A stretch of 64,000 nucleotides of DNA from Lentinus brumalis (Eukaryota; Basidiomycota; Agaricomycetes; Polyporales; Polyporaceae). The first letter of the stretch is position 1. Every line of letters starts with the position of its first letter. The stretch lies in assembly GCA_001792895.1 (NCBI GenBank), contig MARA01000021.1:372001-436000 (forward strand). Direction: 5' to 3'. Below the pieces are notes generated by a model, which was given only the letters and a program-made list of their open reading frames with translations, had not been told where the DNA came from and searched no databases. The translations under genes were made by a program, and so were the position numbers. Of the stretch, positions 11,022-22,534 are shown piece by piece.

Positions 11022-13310
11022 GGTGGTGCTGGTACGATGAGAGGAGTGTAGGCTACCCGGTTTTGGTGTAGCAGGCTAAGTGGAGATGGAATTCGTCTTG
11101 GTAGAGCTTGGCGAATGGTGGTGTAAGAGGCGCGTTCTTCGGCAGGACAAGCGGGTTGAGGCTGAGGTGACATGGCCGGCGGAGGAGAGCAGTGAGCGTC
11201 CACATCGTACGTTTCGCGAATGATGGCGTCTGCCAAGTTGACGCCTCATACACACCTGCGTCAGTGAGTGCACCGGGGTGTTCGAGGCGGGTTGATGTTG
11301 GGAAGGTGGGACGTAGGAGTCGTTGTTGGCGACTCTGCGCGTTGGAGGTGTTCGGGCGGGTGCGATGGCGGAGGCGAGAGGAGAGCGGGGCAGAGGACGA
11401 TCGGTGCGACATGTTATAGCAGGCCGAGAGGGGGCTCGAGCCGGTGATGGAGGCGAGCGTGACGGGAGCGCACCGAGTCTGAGTGCGGGGTAGGAGGGCG
11501 TGGGCGTGACATGTGAATCTCCCCCGCTCTTCCCCACTGTGGCACCCCGCATGCAAGCGAAAAAGGAAACCGTCCGGGTTCCGTCGTCCCGTCTGCTGCT
11601 CGTCCCGCCCGCTCTCCTTCCGCCTCTCCTCCGTCTCGGCCGCAAGCAAGGCGAGAACGCACCTCCAGTCCGAATTCCCCCGGCTCCAGCCCGCCCACAG
11701 TCTGTCACACCCGCCCGTCCTATCTGTCGCCCCAACATCGCGCACATGTCCGTCTCTTGCGGGTCTAGGAGGTCGAAAGAGGGGTTATCGCGAGTCACGC
11801 TGGTCGCGGTCGAGAGGTGAGCATGTCGTCATACTCAGGCCGACCTTCCCTTTTCGGACTGTCGGCTATGGCCCGGCTCGTCCTTGATTTGCTTCCGAGT
11901 CCGTGTCTTTTCCCTGGCTAAGTCGCTCGTCCACTGCAATTCCATGCTAGAGCCGCTGCGGCGAGTCGTCAGTCACACTGCGGACGCACTTCGTGCTCTG
12001 GAAGGCAGGCAAGCTCACCGGACAGATCATGCCTCCGAAATCCGAGTCGCAGCGACCGCCGCGTTCGTGACGGCGACGCCGCCATAGCCGTGCGATATAC
12101 CTGTGCAACGTGTGTACGATCTGAGTGCGCACTATGCTCTGGTGGTACTCACACAGTACCCGTAGACAGAGTCGAAGCCACGATTCGTTGCGGAACCGAA
12201 CACCACCAAGAGAGAGCGCTCGCACTGGGTTATCTATGTCGAGGACGAGATCTTCAATGCTGAGTAGCTTCGCGGCTAGGAAAGGTGCGCACCTATCAAC
12301 AGCTCTCAGAAATCCCCTCCCTTTCGTCCGCGGCTCAGAGGCTCATACCAACGTGGATGACCGCTGGAAGTAGCCCGGGCAGATCATGAGTGAATGCGCG
12401 ATCATCCTGAGCGAGATGCATTGCAGTCCATTTGTCCCATGGTCACGCCTCTGGTCACGCCTCTGGAAAGGCTTCAGAGCTGGCATAGAGACTACTGCGG
12501 CTGGACCGCTGTGAACGGTACTCCAAGCTGCCAGTGCAACCCCTGCATGTGCATGTTCTGCGCAATACCTTTGAGATGACTCATGAGTCGTAGATCCCCA
12601 AGGCAGGGTGCATATATGCGCACCCAAATAAGTTCCGCTTGTCGCTGTCACCCCCAATTCCTCCAGTCGTGTCGGACTTATACGAGAGGGCCTGACGAGT
12701 AGACGGTGGGCGATGACTATATGCGCGAGCATCCTGAGGACGGGAGGACGGCTGGATGGTGGAAGTGCGGGTTCAAGAGAGGAGAAGGGAACCCGCAGAC
12801 GTAGTTGTTTTGGGTACATGCGGCGTCGCAACAAGACGCATGCACGCGACGCGTTCTTTGGTGTTGTGTACGCGTCGCGCCGGGCTGCCCGGCCCGAGCG
12901 CGGCCCGCCAATAACACCATCTACTTACTGCGATAGTTGATGTCCATTGTCCACCACTACCGCAGTGGCAGGGAAAACGTGGCCTATCTGCAGCTACGGC
13001 AGCGGCGGCTATATAGACGAGGTGAGCTGATTCAGTGTCCATGTCCGTAGCCTCGCCCGTAATTTTGCGGAGAGCGCGTCCAGTTGGGAAACCGCGCAAT
13101 GCGTGTCTCTGAGATGGTAAGAATCCAAGTCTGTAGATGGGCAGTCTTACAGAGCATGCAAACAGACTCCAGCGGACGAAGAGCATCCACCACACGGGCC
13201 GATGGCCGCTTCGTGGGAACCTAGGGCTGTTCCATGGCATCGATCATCGTTTCCGCTCGCGCCAGCGCGTTCCAGTCGCTACTTTCAAGCAACGTCCTCG
13301 AGGTCAGTGG
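11022..13310. other. intergenic, divergent promoters
   Basis: Separates the carrier gene (minus) from the F-box gene (plus). Around 11500-11800 the DNA is strongly CT-rich, giving long but unconvincing frames on both strands. A 90 bp stretch at 12841-12935 resembles, inverted, the stretch at 2632-2720 (shared core ACACAAC.CCAAAGAACGCG). I see no gene that can be supported. Confidence 0.4.
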
Positions 13311-13320
13311 CTATATATAT
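13311..13320 (+). promoter_or_regulatory. TATA-like box of F-box gene
   Basis: CTATATATAT about 55 bp upstream of the ATG at 13373. A plausible core promoter; not proven. Confidence 0.4.
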
Positions 13321-13372
13321 CAAATACAGATGTCAAGGGGGATTCCTTGTTGACTGCTTGTGATAGGTTGAG

Positions 13373-14742
13373 ATGCCAATCCCTCATCTACCTGCAGAGA
13401 CCACGGACGAGATCATCTCCTGGATCTCCGTCTTACTCCAACGGCCACTGGACTACTACCCGACGCTGCTCAGCTGCTGTCTCGTCTCCAGCCGCTGGCT
13501 CCCCACAAGCCGTCATCACCTCTTCCAGGAGGTATACATCAGGTCACGCAGGGCGTACGATCTCCTCGTGACACGCGTGTTGCGCCAGGAGACCATGAGA
13601 GTGCTTCTGTCACAAATCCATACTCTCACTCTCGCAAGAACGCCTGAGGGATCATCCGAATACAGGAACAGTACCTTCCCTCACACATTTGCTGGGCAGC
13701 TACCTAATTTGAAAGTCCTGCACATCTCGTTCAAAAGCCTGAATACCTACTTCTCCAATCACCCACGCGCCTTCTTTGCCTTATCTCGGTTTCAATCCAT
13801 CCGGGAATTGCATCTCTACGACACCAGTTTCCCGTCGTTTGGAGCTCTCCGGAATACCCTCATTTTTCTACCCAACCTTACAAATTTGAACCTGGCTGGT
13901 GACCTCTCATGGCCCGGGCGACCTATGGAATTGTCACCCTTGCACGCATATCGCGTGTCTGGAGCAGGGCGACCGAAGCTAGTGGCTATCTCCATTTTCA
14001 ATCTATGGAACGCCCACCGCGCTCGACAGTTCCTGACGTGGCTCAACACGACATCTACACCCTTGTCACTTCGTGAAGTCACACTAGGCATTTTGTCGAA
14101 TTTCAGCTTAATCGGTCCATCCATCTTGCCATTGTGCCGTTTTGCGGAGAGGGTCGCCATTTCTCACCCTTGTGAACTTGAAGGTCTGTACTGTCGAACT
14201 GTCGTCAAACCACAACTGACGTGTAGTACATATCGCCCAACACAGACTACAAACCCATCCTGTCGCAACTCTCAAATCTCACGAAGTTCGAGGTCTCATG
14301 CTCTAGAGAAGGCTCCAGAGCAATTCCACTACTCATCCTCGGCATGCTGCATTCCCTACCGGCGCTCGGGAAGCTACTGGCACTGACCGTGCACTTCAAC
14401 GTGTCCGGACAAGTCGAGACAACAACGTTCGACTGGGTCAGCGCTCTTGACACCAACTTCGAGCGCGAGCTATTCACAGGACTCAAGGAGGTCGCCATAT
14501 CCGTCTCCATAACCCTGCTGGATGATCAAACGCTGCACCCATTCACCTCTACTGAGCAGATCGCTGATCTCATCAAGAGCAAATTGCCAAAGCTCGTTAC
14601 AAACCGCGTCTTAGTGCAGGCGCAGGTGACGGTTCTTCGGGTATCAACCCAATCCGAGGCGCTGCTTCCGAGCCAGTCCGCCTCAGAGGAAGCCTCACAG
14701 CCAACCGGGTCCATAGAAGACGTAAATGTCAATCCTGCATGA
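13373..14742 (+). CDS. F-box/leucine-rich-like protein, type A
   Basis: Two exons, 13373-14183 and 14246-14742, joined across a 62 bp intron (GTCTGT...CAACACAG, branch-like CTGAC), giving 435 residues. The N-terminus MPIPHLPAETTDEIISWI followed by LLSCCLVSSRWLPTSRHHLF is the degenerate F-box typical of Agaricomycetes. After it come leucine-rich segments (LPNLKVLHISF, FQSIRELHLYD, LPNLTNLNLAGD) and a Ser/Glu-rich tail. F-box proteins of this build act as substrate receptors of SCF ubiquitin ligases; the target is unknown. Its sequence is clearly different from the paralogue set that follows at 15.5-24.4 kb, so I treat it as a separate type. No frame damage seen. Confidence 0.75.
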
Positions 14743-15091
14743 CGGCATCCGTCCCGGTCGAGGATCCTATATCATATATCACCACGGCTCTCGAAAATGG
14801 AGCTACTCATTCGCTCCTCCCTCATGCTCAGAATCGGCAGTCCGTGGCCCTTCCGTCCTGTGTCCTTTGTACGTCTCCCTCTGTCCTGCTCGATTGTACC
14901 TAGTCCCCAAACTCTCCGCTGCGCATTTAGGAACGGTCTACGTCAGTGCTTGCTGTATGTTATGTATCGGTTTCTGCTCCCGGCCCCTCCGTGTATCTTC
15001 TCTGTCACGAGACTTCTCTCCATATGCCCACTTCCCAACCCATTCCCTTCTCAAGCTGCCCTCGCCGTCGAGTGTCTGATTCGATTAGCGC
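14743..15091. other. short intergenic stretch
   Basis: Between the F-box gene and the relic on the other strand. No gene or repeat recognised. Confidence 0.4.
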
Positions 15092-15290
15092 ATAATAGAG
15101 CGATGGCATGGGCCACAAGGGATCATGTTTCCGAAACACGACAGACGTCCTCGAACTCGATGAAACGCAGCCCGTGAACCAGGACCGGAACATCAGTGTC
15201 CGGGTATTGTAGCTCCGCCGGCTCAAGTTCCCGCAGCGACAAGGACTTCAATTTCGGGAGGTGGCGGACGACCTCTGTGTGCGCGGGACA
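15092..15290 (-). pseudogene. relic of a type-B F-box gene (C-terminal piece)
   Basis: On the minus strand this reads LKSLSLRELEPAELQYP, DTDVPVLVHGLRFIEFEDV and, after a frame break, SLVAHAIALL. These match, in order, the C-terminal part of the intact paralogues downstream (LESLSLPRLDAAELL, NDVPVLAHGLRRVEF, SPVAHAIARLF). The N-terminal half and the F-box are not found nearby, and the frame is broken, so it is a decayed fragment of one more family member. Confidence 0.7.
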
Positions 15291-15489
15291 TGGCGAACTT
15301 CAGCCCCGGCGTCATGTTGTAGATTACTGAACAGGGAGCATGTCGCAATAGGCGGGTCCCCAATCCAACCGAGTGCCGCAGAACAAGAGACGACCATTCT
15401 GTCCGTCTATCATGAACCCGAGTCGTTAAAGACTGGGCTGCTACGCCTGGCGATCGAGGTACTACACGAAGGTATTGAATCTGCCCGTC

Positions 15490-17132
15490 TCACCTCCCAT
15501 CGGACTTCCCACGTAAGAGCGACCGCACGACCTGCCACTCCCCATGCCACTCCCCTCCGCATCCACTCTTTTCGTCAGCCGATGTGTCAAGCTCCAACCG
15601 CGGGAAGAGTCGCGCTATGGAACTGGCAACGGCGGATGGATCCTGTGCCCCACAAACGTCCTGAAACTCGATGAAGCGTAGCCCATGAGATGTGACCGGA
15701 ATGTCGCTCTCCGCAAACGACACCTCCGCGGCACCAAGTCGCGGCAGCGATAGAACCTCCAGAGCGGGACAGCGGCGCGCAATCTCGGCGAGACCCTGCA
15801 GCGTCACCGTCTCCCTGAGTCTGCTGCGCCGCGAGGGGTATGGGGCTGGATGCCGGGTGATACTGAGCGATCGAAGCCGGGGCCACAGCTCTCCCAGAAC
15901 CCGTATATCCTCCCCCGCCAGGTCGACCCCCGTGGCATTGCCATGCAGCGTGAGGCTGGTGAGGTTCTTCAAAGGGCGCATATGCACCAGAAGGGCAGAC
16001 AGCCCACACGGTGGATCAGTCTGACGGCCAGCTTCGAAGGTGAGCTTGAAGTGTTCGATCGTCGCTGGCAGGCTGCCGCAGACGGAGGAGAGGTGAGGGG
16101 GAAGCGCCACCTGGCGCGACGTGCGTCGCGCGATCAGACTGAACGTATGTAGTGCGATGGGCTGTATACCGCGAATGAAATTGACGACGTCGCCAGGTAG
16201 TCCGTTTACGCTCAGCTCCCGGAGGCTCCGGAAGTTACCGGTTGCAAAGTTGTTCGGAATATCCTTCACGGCGAGGGCGCAGACTCGCAAGGAATCCGCC
16301 AGGGGAACCGTCCAGATGGGAGAACAGCCAGAAACGGAACACTGGCTGCACTGGCAGAGAACAAGCTTCTTAAGCTGGCGGAGGTCAGAGAGGGCGCCGA
16401 TTGCTGGCATAGTCATGAGAAAGGAGTGGCGGAGATCAAGGACATGCACGTCAGGAGATGACCCTGAGATCACCTCCAGCACGACCGCTCCTGGGGGCGT
16501 TGCCGCGGTGGGTGGGGAGTTGATCATGTCACGCCCGAAGGCAATCGCGAGGCTTCGAAGCGCGGGGTGTAGTAATAGCAACAGCGGGCTGACGCAGTAC
16601 GGAGAGACGGCCATCACGTCCAGTCTCCTGAGTTGCGGTAGCATGGGAGTGTGCCCGTAGTGTTCCTGGAGGTGGGTCCACACGGAGGGGTGGACCTTCA
16701 GCTCGTAGTCGGCATCGTAGTGCAGTTCGCGCACACGAAGTGCGTATTCTTCGAAATGCTGCCATTCCTCCGGTTCTACCACTCGGGATAACAACTGTCA
16801 ATTATGGCATGGTCAGCTGACGAGGAAGCGGGGATGATCGAACGATTTCGACTCACGTATGTGTCCTCATTGGCATCGTAGTAGATCGCAGGTAGGAGCG
16901 AGAGCAACGGTTGTAGCTTGTGCAACGTGCACCACATGGTGTCAAGCGCACACGGAGTGAACGCTCGACAAACTAGGGCAACGGAGGGAAGGGTGCGTCT
17001 CCGCGCCTTCCGGTCCTCATGCTCTGCGTCATAGTAGCCATTCAGATGCGCCGTATTAGGCAGCTGCAACCAACTGAATATCTCTAGAAGAAGATGGGAA
17101 CAAGTTAGGACGCAGTGGACGGCGGATTGCAT
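15490..17132 (-). CDS. F-box protein, type B copy 1
   Basis: Two exons: 16857-17132 (92 codons) and 15490-16794, with a 62 bp intron in phase 0, giving 526 residues. Exon 1 holds a degenerate F-box: SHLLLEIFSWLQLP, then VALVCRAFTPCALDTMW. Exon 2 is leucine-rich with conserved anchors shared by the other two type-B genes: VWTHLQEHYG, LVLCQCSQCSV, SLRVCALAVKDIP, SHGLRFIEFQDV and IARLFPRLEL near the end. Role by family: adaptor of an SCF ubiquitin ligase that picks a substrate through the repeat part; the substrate is unknown. It is the most intact of the three, followed closely upstream by copy 2 in the same direction. Confidence 0.75.
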
Positions 17133-17322
17133 GATGATGGTAGAGGTTGAAGTAACGTCCTTGCAGGCGCCCGGAGAACCCGGAGACCTGCTCTAAGACT
17201 GCGTGCTTCTTGCTGCGCGTTCTCACGAGCGCGGGCGAGGCTGAGGAGTGCATAGATGATCCAGATGTAGCGCGAAGTCGGGGGCGGTGGAGACGAATGT
17301 CGACGTGCAGCAGTGACCCTTT

Positions 17323-18983
17323 TCAACTCTTCCCATGCATCTTGCAGAGAAGAGCGCGCACGTGCGCCCACTCTCCGTGCCATTCTCCTCCGAGGATGCC
17401 CTCCACGCCCGTTGACGGTTCAATCTGCAACTGAGGAAATAGGCGAGCGATGGCATGGGCCACCGGGGAAGGATCCGGAATGCCACACACGTTCAGGAAT
17501 TCGACGCGGCGCAGCCCGTGGGCTAACACGGGAACATCGTTGTCCGCGGACAGCAGCTCGGCGGCGTCAAGCCGCGGCAGCGAGAGGGACTCCAGCTGGA
17601 GGAAGGAGCGGACGACAGAAGAGAGAGTCCACGGAGTCACCGCGGCGGGTGAGTACAACCCTGGGGACTGTGCGATCTTGAGCGATTGGAGACTAGGACA
17701 AAGCTCTGCGAGCATCTGGAGGCCTTCCTCCACCTCGGTGATATGGGTCAGGCCCGCGTGAAGCGAGAAGCCTGCCAATTCCTTGAGGGGACGCAGAGTC
17801 GCCACAACCGCGGCCAACGGGAACGGCGGGTAGGTAAGCTCGGACGACACGACGTCCACATTGACCTCGAGCGACCGGACAAACGGGACGCTTCGGAAGA
17901 TGGAGACGGGTGCTTGTGAAGGAATTGAATCGTCGGGGCCATGGTTGGGGTCGCGCCAAAATTTCAGGCTGACCGTGTGTAGTAGCTGGGTGGGCTGTAT
18001 GCTGCGGATGAAAGCGTCGATGTCGCCTGCTGTCCCGTGGATACTCAGCTCTTGCAGAGACCGCAGGCCATCCGTCACGAAGCCATGCGGAATATCCTTG
18101 ATCGCGACGGCGAGGGTTCGTAGGGAGGCTGGGACGGGAGACGCGCTCCAGAAGGCACGAAGGTCGGAGACCGCGACGGCGCAGCGCTTGCACTGGCAAA
18201 TGCGGAGTTCGGCCAGCCTTGCCATGCGCGTAAGAAAAAGTGTCGCTTCGGAGGAACACAGGCAAGACCAATGCTCGAGATGGAGGGTAGACAAATCCCT
18301 AGATTTTGTCGCGATCGTGTCCAACACCTCCGAAACGACAGGAGGCTGGAGTACTGGGTCTTCCATGGAGAAGCTGTCGAAGCCGATAGACAGGTGGCGA
18401 AGTGTCGGGCTCAAGAGTGTGTATACTGGACCGAGACCTGATACCCTTCGGGGCACATCGCCCATCACCAGCCGCTCCAGTCTGGGCAAGAGAACGGGTC
18501 TGTCCCCGCCGTAATGGGCGGCGATGTCGATCCAAACTGCCGGATCAATCCGATCTTTTATTGGCGTATCGAATAGCAACGCGTGGACACGAAATGCGTA
18601 CAGATCGAGTCGCGTCCATTCTTCTGCTGTCGGTGCCCGCTCGAGAAACTACTCGGCGGAGAATGAGTCTATGAGTAATGATGTCAACCGCAGAGACAAT
18701 CACTCACACATTCGCCTTTTTGGTACATATAAGACGGCAGGAGATATAGCAAGCAGTGCAGCTCGTCGAGAGTATACCACAGTTCATCGAGTGCATGCTG
18801 TGAGAACGCCTTGCAGACGAGTGCGGCAGCGAATAGGGTGCCCCTCAGGACAACACGTTCTCGACGCTCCCGAGCATAGGTCGAAAAGACATTGCCAATC
18901 GAGAGCGAGGGAAGGCGCAGGCAGCTGAGTATTTTGCTCAGGAGATCGGGGTTGAATAGAACGGAATGTGCCACGGATGACAT
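17323..18983 (-). CDS. F-box protein, type B copy 2
   Basis: Two exons, 18708-18983 and 17323-18648, giving 533 residues; the intron is 59 bp and phase 0. Exon 1 has the same length (92 codons) and intron position as copy 1, proof of shared descent. Motifs in order: PDLLSKILSCLRLP and AALVCKAFSQHALDELW (F-box), RICQCKRCAV, LRTLAVAIKDIPHGF, then LESLSLPRLDAAELL and VAHAIARLFPQLQ. Sequence has drifted far from copy 1 in the repeat part while the anchors remain, suggesting a changed target. Probably an SCF substrate adaptor as for the paralogues. No stop or frame break seen. Confidence 0.75.
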
Positions 18984-19411
18984 GGTGGGTGTGCAAGAAA
19001 ACTGACCATCTGTAGGCGCTCGGAATCAAAGCGTCACTACGAGGTGCCACGTGGAGATGTAGAGTAAGTACATACATATGTAGTTCGAACCCCCCAATTG
19101 TCAAAGAGCCCTAAAGTTGTCGTGATATCGAGACAAGGAGTACAATACGTCGACGCGTACATAGGACCAAATAAACCCGCCTGTGGCGAGGATTGGCCTT
19201 GTTTGGCATGCGCATACCCGATATGGCGAGTTTGACGTACCGCGCCACCTGGTCGCGATTTGGCGAGCAGTTTGCCTCGTCGACCATTTTTTGTTACCTC
19301 ATTCCCTCGCTCGCCTGCATGTCTCTCCACAACGTCCATCACGGCCATAAGTATCTGGCCGCACCATCGCCCTAGCGTCCAAGATCTACAGACGTGAAGG
19401 ACGAGAAGACC

Positions 19412-22187
19412 ATGGAAGGACTGTCCATGAATCAACTGCTGGCGACAGACCCACATGCATCGGTCGGCAGCTGGAAGGCAATTCTGACTCTTGTCTTGTT
19501 CTTTTTGTCGAGTCCGTACTGCACATTCTGATTCATCCCTGAACTTACTCGCTGCCTCGTCTCACAGATGTTGCAGTGATACTGCCTCTTCGAGTGCCCA
19601 TCCCAATCGTCTTGCTGCACATAGGTCACCATATTCTCGTACTCCTCCGGATCGTTCCCGACGGTCATACGCCGCTAAAGACTCGACACGTCCACCTCAA
19701 CTTCATCACCGTCCCGCTCGCGTCCGTGCTCTTGCTTCTAGCAGCGGGCGTGTTCGACGGGAAGACCCTCCGAGATGGCATCGTCGGGACGAGCGGAATC
19801 CAGCCCCTCAACATCATGGCGCTCTTTATCTCCCTGGTGAGTGCTCATTTCTGCGGATTTGCGACCAGTCGGCGTACTCCGACGACGTCCCCTGATTGGG
19901 AGGCTACCCTCTCTGCGTGGCCACGCAGGAGCATAGACGAAGTCTATGGACAGCCAGACGCGAGCAGACGGGGAAATCGTTTGCTGAGCTTCACAAGCCG
20001 AGTCACATCGCGCCATAGGATGCACCGGAAAGACCGGACAGACCTGGCCCCGTCCCCGACCAAAGTCACTGATGCTTGCGATCACCGAGTCCATAGCCGC
20101 GAAAGGGCCTCAGAGAACTGTACTGCACTCTCGCTGCAGCACTCGAACGTAAAGCCTACAGGCTCAGCGACGCGACTGCGCAGGCAACTTCCGCGATGCG
20201 GTTGCATCGTTCAGCTAGTGTTAGTTGTGTGTCGCTCTTTCTGCAACTTGGTGGGCAATCTGGTAAGTCATGCAATCCCGCAGTCCGAGCACGACACATG
20301 AATCTATGCTCATACGTTGTGGACAGAGAGCTCGGCCAGATCGGCCTAAGGACGGCCGGCTTTGGGAGCCTGACGGCTTCAGGCCGGGCTCGGAACATCA
20401 CTACAACTTGTATAGCCCATGAGCTTGCGATCGAGCATATTATGCGACATCTGGACGTCGCGTTCGCACTTTGGTCGTTATGCCTAGTACAAACGCTGAC
20501 CCACACATATCAGGCGTACATCTCCATCTCGCTTGACGCGACGGGCCTCTTCAGGTTCCTCGCTTTCTGGGTCGCGAGCAAAGGAGGCTCCTCAGGACGG
20601 AAGCTCTTCACGTACCTGTATATCTTCTTCCTCGTTTCCGGAGTCGTGGTTGGTAATGTGAGTATCTCCTCCGATCCCGATTCATTCGCTTTATCCGGTT
20701 GACCGGCTGGATATTGTGTAGGATCCGGTCATCCTCTCCGGGACTGCCTTCTTGGCATACTTCACTAGAGTTGCAGGGTGAGCAATGACATGTCCTGGAG
20801 CGCGACGACCAGCGCTCATAAGACTTGTAGCATCACCCCGCCTACCGCCTGGATATTCTCGCAGTTCGCTGCTGCTAACATGGGTGGGCTATCATCATCG
20901 ATTCTGACTTACTTGTCTTCACTGACCCGTTTGACCCCGCAGCTTCGGTTGTGCTTGTCTCATCCAACCCGACAAACTTGGTCCTCTCCGGCGCCTTCTC
21001 CGTATCCTTCCTCTCATACGCAGCACATGTCATCCTGCCCTTCCTCGCTGCCTCTGTCTGCGTCTTTCCTCTCCTACTGTTCCTGTTCCGTGCCCGCTCT
21101 AGTCAAATCCCTCAGCCGCCTCTGATCCCAAAGCGCATTGACATCGGACTCAGTCAGGCCGAGGTCCGCGCTACTCTCGTCGACCAACGAGGCGCAATAT
21201 TCGGTAGCGTTCTGCTGCTCGTGACGCTCGGCGTCCTTGTCGGCGTGAGCACAATCGGCGTGCCCGTGTGGGAGGTCACCGTACCCCTGCGGTGATCATG
21301 CTGCTCCGGGACCTGCACTACGACTGGACAACACATCGTGCAAAGGAATGCTCTAGCGACTGGAGTCCTCGTCAAGGAGACGGCGAGAGCTCGATACCTC
21401 CCGCGGAGCCCCGGATCCAGGCACTCACAGGGATTGACCAAGAGCAGCACGAGCTACAGGAAGTAAGCTCGCGCACCCCCACCTCCTCCGGTCCCGAGTT
21501 GGACCTGTCGTCCGCCGTCTCCCTCCCGGTCTCTCTCAAGGCGACCCCGGCTCCTCCAGTCACCCTGTTGACCCTAATCTCGCCCATCGTGTCGCGGATC
21601 ACCAAGACCTTCCCGACGGTGACGCACATTGCGGAGCGGCTGCCGGTCGCCCTCCTTCCGTTCGCCTTTCTCATGTTCATCCTCGTGCAGGGGCTCTCGA
21701 CGCTCGGCTGGGTCGAGCTCTTCGCGCGCTGGTGGGCCGCATGGATTGCCCGCACGGGCGTGCTCGGCGCCGTGGGCGGGATGGGCCTGCTCTCCTGCCT
21801 CTTCTGCAACGTCAGTCCCTCCCCTGTCCTCTTCTCTCGCACGCATACTGACCTGTCGCGCTCACGCAGTTCTGCGGCACGAACATCGGCGCGACGATCC
21901 TCCTCGCGCGCGTCCTCCAGCTCTGGGCCGACGCCGGAGACGTGGACCCGCGGACGAGGGACGGCGCGCTGTACGCGCTCGCGCTGGGGTCGAACTTTGG
22001 CGCGTTCACGCTGACGTTCTCGGCGTCGCTCGCGGGGCTGCTGTGGCGCCAGATCCTGCGCCAGAAGGGCATCCATGTGCGCGGGCAGCAGTTCGCGCTG
22101 GTGAATGCGCCGATCTCGGTCGTTGCGATGCTCGTGGGGTGTGCGGTGCTTGTGGGGGAGGTGTATGTCGAGCATCGGGGTGGATAG
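19412..22187 (+). CDS. ArsB/citrate-transporter-like membrane protein, one frame break
   Basis: Ion-transporter superfamily protein resembling fungal proteins annotated as arsenical pump/citrate transporter (anion permease); a role in arsenite or organic-anion efflux is inferred from family only. Proposed exons: 19412-19511, 19577-19836, 20514-20657, 20722-20777, 20831-20883, 20943-21810 and 21870-22187. Diagnostic pieces: MALFISL, AYISISLDATGLFRFLAFWV, ITPPTAWIFSQFAAANM, ASVVLVSSNPTNLVLSGAF, LFCNFCGTNIGATILL and ALGSNFGAFTLTFSASLAG. About ten hydrophobic spans. After VWEVTVP the frame is lost at a C run (21284-21287, four C); one extra C would rejoin it to PAVIMLLRDLHYDW and give 599 residues, with total exon length then divisible by three. 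A TGA follows the break at 21293. The second intron is unusually long (677 bp). A start at 19427 is the alternative. Confidence 0.75.
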
Positions 22188-22534
22188 CGGAGAGGTTGAG
22201 GTGTTGCTGGCACTGAATACTGATTACGACACGGCAATTCGAAGCTACTCATACTGTGGCTCCCGGGCGGGCGAAGCTGAGATGTTGACGCGACTCGACG
22301 CGCTCATACCTCAGACTCCAAGTCATGACTTCATCGCTCGTCTTCACGACCCGTACTTCGCCATACACTCGGAAACTCAGTATAACCCCGCCATATGTTG
22401 TCTTTAGCTGCGCTTGCTATGTCGAGTCGCGTACATGTCGCGTCTAGGTTGCGTCACACACCGCGGTCCGCATGGGCGTTTGTCGCGTCAACTCCCGCGC
22501 GCCTGAAAGGATCTCTATCCTCACGTCCATCATC
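22188..22534. other. intergenic between transporter and F-box gene
   Basis: About 350 bp; serves as the 3' region of the transporter and the promoter of the F-box gene. Nothing distinct recognised. Confidence 0.4.

Noticed and set aside
11053..11887. Genes on either strand in the CT-rich stretch
   Set aside because: The frames are Pro/Arg/Ser-rich products of base composition, overlap each other and have no exon partner or family resemblance.
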